The translations under genes were made by a program, and so were the position numbers. 64,000 nucleotides of DNA. Origin: Volvox africanus. Taxonomy: Eukaryota; Chlorophyta; Chlorophyceae; Chlamydomonadales; Volvocaceae. Shown in pieces: positions 47,501-58,104 of the stretch; position 1 is the first letter of the stretch, and each line of letters opens with the position of its first letter. The stretch is taken from the NCBI GenBank assembly GCA_030268105.1, contig BSDZ01000094.1, positions 1,541,001 to 1,605,000 of the forward strand. The letters run 5' to 3'. The notes under the pieces were generated by a model. It saw only the letters and a list, made by a program, of their open reading frames with translations. It was not told the DNA's origin and did not search any database.

Positions 47501-50500
47501 TGGCTGGGTTTCTCTCTCACTCTGCTGTGACAGCGGGGATCTATGGAGTGATTATCTCACGGGTCAAGCAGGATATGAGAAATATACTGCCAAGAGTGAG
47601 ACAGCAGTGTACGGCCCTCTGCTGCTGGACGAGCGAGCGAGGAGTGAGTGAGCCGTAACCTGTCGAACGATTTGCAGGATATTTCGAGTAGATGACTGAC
47701 CCGTGAGATAGCGGGTTTATTCCAATGGCAGGCACCAAAGTACCAGTAGTGCAATATTGCCGCACAGTGCAGAAATACTGAAATGCATCTCACTCTGACT
47801 CATTGCACGTCTCACACCGTTTGATATGCGATATATTTGCATCGAATATTAGGGTGCTGAGGCGCCGCCAGTGGAATATATATGGAATATATAATTATAT
47901 GTGTGCGCATGTAAATATCATTGATACACATAATGCTATGATTATCATATTGCTGAGGCGGGGTACGAATGAGAAACAACGATCGATAGATCTAATAACC
48001 TGGCTGAACAACCTTCCTTTTTTTAAAACGCAATGGCTACAGCACGCCTTCGTCCGCATCCGTAACAATATCATTCACTTTCTATTATCTTCACTTCATT
48101 TCTTGGATGTGTAATATTCATTATTTATATAATCACTCTACCCCGCTACCAACTCGTAGTGGATATAAAAGTTGTTTACATGCTGGGGATAAGAAGCTGG
48201 TTAGAGCTGTTTAGTGCTGTTGGGCACCAGTTATATTTTTTACCCCTAAAAAACATGTACGTAATATATATGGACCTTGAAGAAACATATTTGTAATATA
48301 CAACTCCTTTATTCCCGTAGTACTACTACCGTTGTTCATTTCAGCAATATAGATGTTTTGAGATCCCCCCTCCTCCCCTTGCTGCTTCTTTCGCCTTTTG
48401 CCAGCTACTTTTCAATTATTGACTCCGGCGGCGGATTTGTACATGATTTGTACATGATTAGTACATGATTTATACATGCTTTATACATGCTTTATACATG
48501 ATTTGTTCGTATTCGGTATTGGTCCTCGTGTGTGTCTGTCCTCCATCCTCCGACCTCGCTCGCGCAACCCTGCTATCTGAAATTTCCCCGAGCAGATGGC
48601 GGCTGCCCGGACGCCAAGGAGGCCCTGGATTGGACTAATGTTTTCCGAAACAGACATTCCACAGCCGGCCTTACGTGGAACTCGGCGCTGGCGGACTCCG
48701 CCGAAGCGTACGCCAAAGTCCTGGTTAGCAAGTGCAAATTGGTTCATTCGATGGGCCGAGGGTACGGCGAGAATTTAATGCTGGTCAGTATCTCCTTTAT
48801 GTATGTATCGATCGACATGGATAAATACTTGCGTGTGTGTGATACGGATCATGGATATGTGCGTGTTTTTGTACGGCACGGTTTAGAGTGAGTGAGCAGG
48901 CGCCTTGTATAAGAATACCTACAAAGGCGTATACTGTACCTTTGATATATATATATATATATATATATATGGTACCATGCGTATGGCATATATGTATATA
49001 TATGCCATACGCATGGTACCAGCTATACAAATAGAGACATACACATACACACAAATGCCCATATATATATATATATATATATATACAAACGCGTGCCCTT
49101 GGCCACCACCTCACCCATATAAATACATATACACACACAGACACAGATGTGAAGCATGCAAGCTGTCGTATCCTGATTGGGGTGCCTACGGGTAGTATCC
49201 GAGATGACCTATATGTGGAGAATACATGGAATCGTCCGATCGGGCCTTTGTTGCATGTATGTAGGCGGACATGACATATAGAGGTACAACGCGGGCCGGC
49301 ATGAGGGACATTTAATATTTGGAAAAACTATGTGTTGTGTAATTACTATAAATAAATCCTAAAAACAACTTATCTTTTAGGTAAGGGTACACTCTGCACC
49401 CTTACCAGGAATCACGCATCTGGCATATCGACCTCTTATTACGGCAAGAGTCCTTGATGCTAATGAGATTCAAGTTTTCTTAACATGATAATACTTGTTT
49501 GTATGTATATATATATATATGTATACATATTATATTCGTTCGTTAATTATATTTGTTTGATTGGTTGATGGATTGCTTCATGTGCAGTGGCGGCGTTACC
49601 CCCCACCAAGATCATGGTCCACTGGTTGTGCAAGCGCCGTAAAGGTGTGGTACGACGAAGTACAATTTTACAGCTGGGACGTTGTACGACCGTACAGCGA
49701 AAATGATTTTGGAATGGTTGGTCATTTCACTCAACTGGTAAGCCCCGACCTTAATGCCTGGCGTGTGTGATTGTGTGTGTCTGGCGAGCGAGATCGTTGG
49801 GAATGTTAGAGGTGGGTTCGGGGGTTTCGGGGGTTTCGGGGGGTTTGAAGTTTTGGGGAAAGCGTTTTGAGGAAAGCGTTTTGGCGGGCGCCGATGAGTC
49901 ATTGCGGCAGGGAGAGGCCCTCATTAAAACTAGCATTATATATGAGTGAAATAACAATTAAATGAGTAATAAGGTAAAAAAAGACTTGTAGTACGATAAA
50001 TATAGTATGGTATATGTGGTCATATATACCATACCCTAATGTTAAGGGCAGGGTGCCCCCATGTCGATGGACGGTGACGACCCCAATTAAAGTGACCTGC
50101 GAGCTGACCAGTAGCGGAGTTGACGCCTTAGTTGATTCGGCAGATTCCGCTGGATGCTGGTGGTGGGTGCTGAACCTGGGAAAACCACTGATTTCGGAGA
50201 AGTCGGCATGGGAGACTGGATGAGGGTGCCCCGAAACACCGGGGAAGGTAGGGACTGCCAGGTTAGTGGCCACGGGTGATGTACCCCCCTATCCTACACA
50301 CATGCATATATAATGGGTCCCTATAGGGTCCATATATATATATATATGTATGTATATATATAACCCTATAACCCCCTATATATAAATTCTATATAAACCC
50401 TATATACACCCTAACACCATATATATATATATATAACGGAGCTAGAATCAAATAATCAGCCGCAACTCATGATAAAAACAGGTTTGGCGAAGCACTTCCT

Positions 50501-51653
50501 CCTTCGGCTGCGGAATGGCAGTGGGCAATGTGTCCTTACCACTTTACGTGAATGGGACAGCCGCTCCCTGGGGCTGCCAGATTGTGGTGTGCCAATACCA
50601 GGCACCAGGGAATATCGCCACTGACGGGGCCTTTCTCAGGAATGGTGAGTGATGACCCTGGCTGGTGGCAAATCTATCGAAAGATTGAAATAATTGGCCA
50701 ATATTATGCTAAGATTTATTCCAATTATGTGCATGTGTACATTTCACACCAGTAAGCGGGGCGTGTCTGCCTGCTGTATCTTTGACTGTCCTATCGATCA
50801 CTCGTGCGAGGAGAAATTCATATACCATGGATACATGAAAGAGCAGTGTGGACGACCAGTACGAGCACTGCGTATATATATAGTGTATAAATATTATCAT
50901 ATATATATTATCATATATATAATCCAATCACTTAATAAACATTATATAGTGTATAAATATACTATATAATGTTTATTAAGTGATTGGATTACGGCGGTTG
51001 AATATGTATATATGATAATATACATGTATGTATTATTCCTCCCCTTCCCTCCCTTATCGTTTTGAACAAAACTGCATATCTCATTCACACCTCGTTTAGA
51101 GTCTTGGAACCTTAGAAAGCAAGCCCTAGGACTGCTGAAAGATTAAGAACAGAAAATCCTGCCTCCCCCCATGTCTTCCCCTGCTGCTTGTGCTCTACCC
51201 TTTTATTTATTACCACACACGCCGCCAGTCCTCCAGCCCAGGCGCGGCGAACCGATTCCAGCGCCCGATGATATTAGTGCACCACTCAACCCCAGCAACA
51301 GCAAATCTACACGTTCTAAAGCCGAGGAAGAGACCATTATTGCGGAAGCTGGACCTGTTTACCTTGGGCCGCCGAGCAGCGAAGAAGGAGAAGACGAAGA
51401 TCCTGGATCTTCAACAGATTCAGATTCGTCTGCTTCAAATTCCGAATCTGATTCTGGATCTTCATCTCAAGGCCAAACAACCCCCCCGGCAGTGCCTTCA
51501 CCTTCCTCCCCTCCTCAGCAGGGCACTTATGATGGTGAATTTAATGACGAATCTGGAAGCGGTGATAGCGCCGGGCAGCCGATGTGGCAGCCGCCACCCG
51601 CCGTTGCCATTTATGGTGGTAGCGGGAGCTACAACTCGCACCACCCAGCCTAG
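44597..51653 (+). CDS. Secreted proline-rich CAP (SCP/PR-1) domain protein, CAP1
   Basis: Six exons sum to 638 aa in one frame: 44597-44669, 44860-45777, 48596-48783, 49588-49737, 50482-50644 and 51229-51653 (TAG). Exon 1 is a signal peptide (VALLQAIIVVVLSYSFHLSS). Residues 75-330 form a Pro/Ser/Arg-rich rod with PPPQPPPQPPP, like hydroxyproline-rich algal cell-wall proteins. Residues 331-497 are a CAP domain: helix GLTWNSALADSAEAYAKVL, HSMGRGYGENL (His and Glu ligands), AVKVWYDEV, signature GHFTQLVW and CQIVVCQYQAPGN. The tail (498-638) is acidic and Ser/Asp-rich. Predicted to be secreted into the extracellular matrix or wall; the biochemical role of the CAP domain is unknown. It is paralogous and convergent to the gene at 58.1-62.4 kb with the same CAP intron positions and phases. 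The 2.8-kb second intron carries repeats. Confidence 0.88.
46038..46165 (+). repeat. Dispersed repeat R1, copy in CAP1 intron 2
   Basis: Begins TGTTACACTGTGGGCG and shares GGGGGCCCTGAC, CCACAGCGCAG, GGGAACACG and the GTCTGTCTGTCT stretch with the copies at 54322, 57640 and 59254 (minus). Confidence 0.8.
46198..46385. repeat. GAGGTGATGTG tandem repeat with about 50-bp higher-order period
   Basis: Degenerate GGTGATRTGA units. A 50-bp block (TGAGGTGATGTGATGTGGTG...) is duplicated at about 46210 and 46260. Lies in CAP1 intron 2, just after repeat R1. Confidence 0.85.
48438..48508. repeat. TGTACATGATT short tandem repeat
   Basis: Six 12-13-bp units alternating TGTACATGATT and TATACATGCTT, about 90 bp before CAP1 exon 3. 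Confidence 0.8.
48971..49020. repeat. 50-bp palindrome in CAP1 intron 3
   Basis: Arms GGTACCATGCGTATGGCATA and TATGCCATACGCATGGTACC are exact reverse complements around a TA-rich centre, flanked by (TA)n tracts. Confidence 0.9.
49236..49291 (+). repeat. R3 family fragment in CAP1 intron 3
   Basis: CCGATCGGGCCTTTGTTG is followed, after an insertion, by a GACATGACATATAGAGGTACAACG relative of the R3 core. Confidence 0.5.
50035..50285 (+). repeat. Dispersed repeat R2, copy B (CAP1 intron 4)
   Basis: Aligns with 31795-32045 (minus) over its whole length. A frame resembling LVVGAEPGKTTDFG and MRVPRNTGEGRDCQV is shared with copy A as LVVGTE...KITGFG and MRVSRNTPGGGRDYCQV, but is shifted relative to the upstream GVDAL part, so it is decayed. 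Confidence 0.8.
50921..50990. repeat. Perfect 30-bp inverted repeat in CAP1 intron 5
   Basis: Arms 50921-50950 (AATCCAATCACTTAATAAAC...) and 50961-50990 are exact reverse complements with a 10-bp loop, within TA-rich intron sequence. Confidence 0.92.
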
Positions 51654-54321
51654 TGTGAACAATGGCGATAACGATCTACACGAATGATTGAGCGGCGCTA
51701 CTGATTGACGTCCTTTCATCATCAATACGAAGATACGTGATTGGCACGTGCATGTGCGCACTTGGCAGAAGGCGCGTGCGCGGCATGATAAGCGCATGGA
51801 AATGATGAGAACATAGAAGTGGTATACCAATCAATCAATCGATTCTGAAAATACTAATACTACATTAACTGTGTGCCCACAAGGACACTTCGAGACGCTG
51901 AGTGTTTGTGCGTGCTTTTCGCAGACCTTGAGCACTAGTGTTCTGTATGTATGTGTGTCTCAGACATACATACATAAATACATACATTGTGCGACGACTG
52001 CATTCCACACCCACACCTCCGAAGGTCACACACGCACACGTTTTGGCCACTCGCAATGGCGCCGCTTGCCACTTCGAATGCTGGCAGTAGATTCTCCCGC
52101 CGTTGCGTTCCATGTCACCCCGCCGTGCGCCCTGCGTGATAGGAATTCTAGGGTTTCAATCATTGGCCTCCGGAAATGCCCTTGACGCAAACACTAGTCC
52201 TACTCAGTAAGGGTGCTCAGATTTGCATCACTAGCAAAGTCATCTAGGATCTGCATGCAGCTTACTCGGATCGATCTGGGGATGTTATCCAGGCATAAAA
52301 CTCGTTTGTCACCTTGGGAGAGGTAAGCACATGGAGACACTTTGACACGAAACGAAATGTTTAACTCACTTTACATCAGCATTTGTGTGTGCCGTACACT
52401 GTACGACTAATACTTTTGATACCTTAGAGATCACTGGATGGCAAGTAAGGATTGATGGCGGATTTTCGATCTAGCCAAGAGCTCATTACCCTAAGTTTCC
52501 ATGCATCTATCTGGGGCCTTTGCAGCTACATCGCGGATCTTTGCAGGACATCGTCATTTTGTAATAATACTTGGCGTTTGCGTTCGATGATGAGGCTTAT
52601 TTCATTCGGCACCAGTCCCTCGACTTAATGACAAAATTATTTGCCATTGCCGATAATTTGGGGGAGAGAGTGACGTGATGCTGCTGATGTTGGTAGTGTT
52701 GTTTATGCTGCTGCTGCTGATGTTAGTGGTGGTGGTGCTGTTGTTGATGATGGTGGTGATGCTTTTCCTGCTGATGGTGCGTGGTGCCTGGTGCATGGTG
52801 TTGATATAATTTAGTTGACCAGGAGAAGGTGGTCGACGACCGTCTTTTGACGCTCGTGATGATGTTCTTCAAGCCAGGAATGAGATGTATACGTGTGTTA
52901 GTGGCACACGCTTTATTTCCGTACACGTGCGCAGAAAGAGATCGTTCTTAGCGGATTAGTTATGAGCAGGTCATACATGTTATAAAGCCTTATAGAGGAG
53001 TTGGGAATGTGATGATGGATGTGAGGTTTTGTTAATCCGGTAATAGGCTCATCCTACCTACCGTGCCTTAGAAAGGCGATCCTCTCGCTCTTACGCATGT
53101 CCAAAGGAGCATCGTCCACCGCAAATCGTTGATCCCACTGCTACCGTTTCGGTGCCCAACGGCATCTAGCTATCCCTACTATCTATCTAAACAGCTATCA
53201 ATATATCAAAATATCTGTGCGTTAACCCTCTCTTTAAGGGACCCCTTCTTTGTAGTTTGGATGTTGCTTGGCTGTAGCAAGTTTGGGTTTGGCAGTTGTG
53301 CAGTACCTGCCAGTAGTAGCCGGCGTGCAGCTCATGAGTAGTAGTAGCAGCAGTAGCAGTCGGATGTCGCGTAGATGGGCTGCATATGGTCCCGATGCAT
53401 GTAATGGCTTTATGCTACACATGTACCAGAAAGTATTATATCATATTATTAGGGTGATGGGTCTACCTACCTATCCTGTGCGTGTGCATGTTCATCTATC
53501 TCAACGCCCATGCATGCAGTGTAAGGTCGTCCGTACGGTATATAGGTAGCGAAAAAATAAAAAATATTTTTTGACTGAATTTGGGCCGCGAATAATGCAA
53601 TTATTACCGATTAAGTATGAGAGAAAAATATTACCTTGCAAGGCAGGATGGATGGCTATAATGAGCAAGGTCTGATAGATGTATGCGTGATGTATGTAAA
53701 CGCACGCATGTATAAGGAAGCACTATGCCGGTACGGCAATTTTGTTCAGAGATATTTGGTCCCCTGCCTATCTAGGCGGGGAAGAATCCTTATCCCGTCT
53801 GGGTTACGAGTCGCATTTCCTGAGGCGTGTTGTATCCTCAATGCATTTCGGTAAATCATTAAGATATAATAATTATCTGTTTATTATTTTATAATATAAT
53901 ATATTTAATTTATCAGATGAACTGTTTCATGTTCCCATCTGGCATTCGATTTGTGGATTTGGTCTCGGCTGTCGACGACCAATGCTAACCGACTTCCTGA
54001 AACATCCGAACCTGTCGGTTACTCCATAACCTGTATGGAGTGGGCCATTTACCGCCTGAATGGTAAATGGTGGAACATCTGGTTCCTGGTTCACTGAATC
54101 TCCGGTTGTAGTGGTGACTTCTGAAGGTCACGCCCGGTTCGAGGCCTTATGGCCTCTCAAGTACGACCTAGTCGGCGGCTCTACTTAATCGGGCTCTGGC
54201 ACAACAACCGGCATCTTTTGATACCACCCTTCGTGGGTACTATATACAACAAGGCGCAAGTGAAGCCTTTTATGCATTAAATGTTGCCATAAATTGTCAT
54301 TATTACACACACATGATAAGG

Positions 54322-54422
54322 GTGTTACGCTGTTGTGGGCGACTTGCCCTGAAAGGTGAAGCACCGTGCGGGGGCCCTGACCAGGCCTAACCACAGCGCA
54401 GGGGCGGGGAACACGTGGGCTC

Positions 54423-54484
<62 letters not shown>
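54322..54484 (+). repeat. Dispersed repeat R1 with expanded (TCTG)n
   Basis: TGTTACGCTGTTGTGGGCGAC start, then GGGGGCCCTGACCAGGCC, CCACAGCGCAGGGG and GGGAACACGTGGGCTCGTC, followed by about 16 TCTG units grown from the short TCTG stretch seen in the other copies. Confidence 0.8.
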
Positions 54485-54486
<2 letters not shown>

Positions 54487-57360
54487 TATGCATATGCATG
54501 CGCGTATATTTACCTACAGGGATATAACATGACTCTTTCGTATTCACTTTGAATCTGCCTGTGCGCACGTTAAGACAGCTCATAACTAGCTTCGATTGTG
54601 CGTCAGCCATACTCCCACGAGGGTCAGGAGGAAAAGAAACAAACAAACACAAACACACAAAAGAAACAAAAGAAACATTTATATATAGAGAATATATATA
54701 TATATTCTATACCATGTTGACATCCACCGTAAACTTTCGTACACGCTAGCTACTTATGTTACGAGCAGCAGCAGCAGGGTGACTAATTTAGATAGGATGT
54801 TTAGATAGGATGGAGCTCAGCAGCTCATACTAGCCGATATAAAGCTTTTTGCGGTTTTATATTGTAAACATATTTATTGCAGCATATTTACAACGCCTGG
54901 GGGATTACCAGGAAAATATTGTTTTCGATCGCCCAGTAGTACGTCACGTATGTGCAGAAACGGCGTCCCTGATTCCAAGGTTCGAAGTCCAAAAGGTAAT
55001 AAATTATTCTGCATATCTCATGAATCAGCATGGAAATTATGAAGCTTAATATGAATCGTGTAAAACTTGCGACGTTTCTGATGATCATAACAAATGTACG
55101 TTATTGTTCATGAAAACAAATGTCAGACATGAGGTCCAGTACGTACTAGAAGGCCGCCAGAACGAAGCAATACGTGCATTATATACATATAATATATATA
55201 TACTTGTATTATATATATATGTTTGCTGTTTGGTTTGTATATATATTACATATAATATAGCGTCCTGCTTTGACCTACTTACGCCTATTTATTTACTGAT
55301 AAATATTAACACGAAATGATTGTTTTAGTGTAGATTAGATTAGATTATTTAGTTACATACGGAAGCTCGTGACCTAACCCTCATCACTCGCTCCCTCCAG
55401 AGGCAGTAAAAAAACGTCATAACGCGCCAAGACCAGAGCCTTGGCTACAAAAGCCCTATGCTTTTCTCTTCATGAATATTGAAAATTAGTGGAGTACCAA
55501 GACACCAACCATATGTATGTCGGTCCTTGTCGAAAGTGCACGCATCCCCATTATTGTGACCGCGATGCGTCATGACACGCGTTGTGGCAGTCGTACACGT
55601 ACAGCACACGCTTCCACGGTGCAGAAGCACCTTCTCAGCGTCTCTTTGCGGCGCTGCTCCACTACGACACTGTCATGACACGCTAGCTTCAACGGCACAT
55701 CATGACCAAAACTCCGCCACACTTCAACTTCAACGCTCGACAATTCTGCCGTGATGATTCAGGCAGCGATATTTTCTGTCTGATTACTCATCAATCTATG
55801 TACGTACGTCATCGATAAGTCCATCCAGCAACGGAGGGACTCAAACCAGGGAAAGGAAATCGCCAGCGCCGCATGCCGCAGTGACCGCTGGGGAGGAAGG
55901 ACCGAGATGAAGACGGGGCTCAACTGAGCACATTGAAATAAGTAGCAAAAAGAATATCAATCGGGATGGGGTGAAAACACATTCAAATGCATGTACGACT
56001 ACTACAACATCACTCACTTAAAAATCAATGATAATAGGTGTCGTACATGCATAGATGTTGAAAAAAACCGTGCGAAAGAAGCGGTCGTCGGGAGCATACA
56101 ACAGCTGTTAAAAACGAGCTTCAATGATGATGATAATGATGAATTACAGCATCTATAAACTAGTAACGCCCGGACGGAAGGAGCGAGCCATGAGGCCTGT
56201 CACGAACCACAAAGAGAAAGGAAAAGAGAAAGGCCGGTATCACTTGGCCGGTATAACGTTTCCCCTGTCCGAGTTCCTCGCTCTCAAGTTTCGGTATAGC
56301 AGATCTTCATGGTGTGAGGTCGTACGCATGCCTCAGGGCCTGCGTCCGTGCATCCCACCCATGGACTGAGGATGCAGACGTGCTGACCGGGATCCAAACC
56401 CTCCGACCCTCCGACCCCTACTGGCTGAGATACGATCCCTGCATGCTCGCGAACGACATGTCTGGGATCTGTAGCTTGCTTTCTTCTTCCTAGCACTTTC
56501 TCAACACGCAGAAAATGAATAAATCACAATGGCGAATGTATCCGTAGCATCTGTCCAATCTCTTTTCGCACGTCTCTACCGTCCGTCAGTTGGCTGCTAG
56601 TCAGCCTCAGGAGTCGGCCTCGCTCCACCACACAATCAACCTTCACCAACCGGACTATTAGACAGGCTTTCCGCTGTTGTCCTGAATCGCATACTTATAA
56701 GCCACAACCAGAAGGCATCTATCTCTCTGTTGTCAGTTTATTCCTGTACGACGCTGCTGTTGAATACGTACAGCAGGAATATAGGTCAACCAGCAGCAAA
56801 GAAATAAACCTTCCTGGAGCAAAACTACACCACGCGGCAACCCTCTAAGCTCGTGCAAACATATATGCATGTATGTATGTATGTACCTAAGTACCTTCTT
56901 AAATGACTGTTGCTGCTACTGCGATTTCTACCGCCTTGCCGTACATACTCTACCTCATTACTCGGCGCCCGCTTCACTAGCTTCAGCGCCATTATTTCCA
57001 CTTTCGCGTGTCCCGCGAGGTGTCAAAACGTGCAAACCGATGAATTGGGCTTCACTGTGGGTTAGTTTGGCCGAGGGGAACAGCAGCGCCGCAGCAGTCT
57101 CGTTCGACTACCGATGTGTACCGTATGGCTTTGCGGGAATGTGAAGGGAATGAATGCATACCCACCCACCGCACACGTCATGGGGCGTTGCGGTTTATAG
57201 ATTTGCCGGGACTGAGGAGGTAGGACACTCGTGATGAGTGAGAAGCAGAGCGTGAGCCATCCGCAACTCCCTGTATATTTCTATGCGGCCACTTGGCAGG
57301 CAGAATCTCTCGTTAACATGGGTGTATCCACGGCTAGAGGTAGCCAAAGTAGATCACACA

Positions 57361-57463
57361 TGCCCACCCACCCACCCATCCACCCACCCACCCACCCATC
57401 CATCCATCCATCCATCCATCCATCCATCCACCCATCCATCCACCCATCCATCCATCCAAACGG
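57361..57463. repeat. (CCAT/CCAC)n microsatellite
   Basis: Tetranucleotide array of CCCA/CCAT units downstream of the CAP2 gene. Confidence 0.9.
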
Positions 57464-57632
57464 ACGAGGTAGAGTCTTCCCAATGGATGACTAAAGGGGT
57501 GCTGATATGGGGCCATGCATCCGTACGACTGAGGTAACTAACCTCTTTGAGGCATCAGGTCCATTCTGGCATAATGCCAAAGTATGATATATAATATACA
57601 TACAATACAATACATACAATATAATATATATA

Positions 57633-57997
57633 TGTATGGGTGTTACACTGTGGGCGACTCGCCCTTCAAAGACGAGCACCGGGGGTCCTGACCGGACCGA
57701 GCCACAGCGCAGGGGAGGAACACGTGGCTTTGTCGGTCTGTCCTGCCACGTGCTCCCCCTCTCACTAGGGCCAGCGAGCCCTCACAGGCTCTCGCCTGGC
57801 CACTTACTGAGCACTCAGGGCCACCAAGAAACCACAGAAGGGCCCAGCAGAAAACGGGGGACACCTAGCTGCTCAAAAGACGGGGAACCCTCTCCTCTAA
57901 CCCGAAATTGACCTGGCAAGAGCCTGACAGACACACAAAGATCCCCTCAGAGGAGAAACACCAGCAGGAAAGCACACTGCCAAGCTGGAAGAACCCA
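57633..57997 (+). repeat. R1 long copy, left arm of inverted pair
   Basis: About 365 bp from TGTATGGGTGTTACACTG to GAAGAACCCA, near-identical in reverse complement to 58890-59262. Its inner end GAAGAACCCA is repeated inverted at 58026-58035, forming a small hairpin. Confidence 0.88.
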
Positions 57998-58104
57998 TAT
58001 ATGTATATAAATATATATACATATATGGGTTCTTCCCATATACATATATATATGTATATATATATGTGTATATGTATGGAGAAACTCCCGCGGAGCTCAC
58101 CTAC

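Larger units (their letters stand above)
51654..57632. other. Region without a supportable gene between the convergent CAP genes
   Basis: About 6 kb. Contains His-codon-like CAT/CAC runs (52680-52800), an R1 copy (54322), TA-rich tracts (54670-54715, 55170-55260) and a CCAT microsatellite (57361). Open frames at 56124-56369 (plus) and 56869-57144 (plus) are protein-like but unrecognised. A 3' tail exon of CAP2, if it exists, should lie in the right part on the minus strand. Confidence 0.45.
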
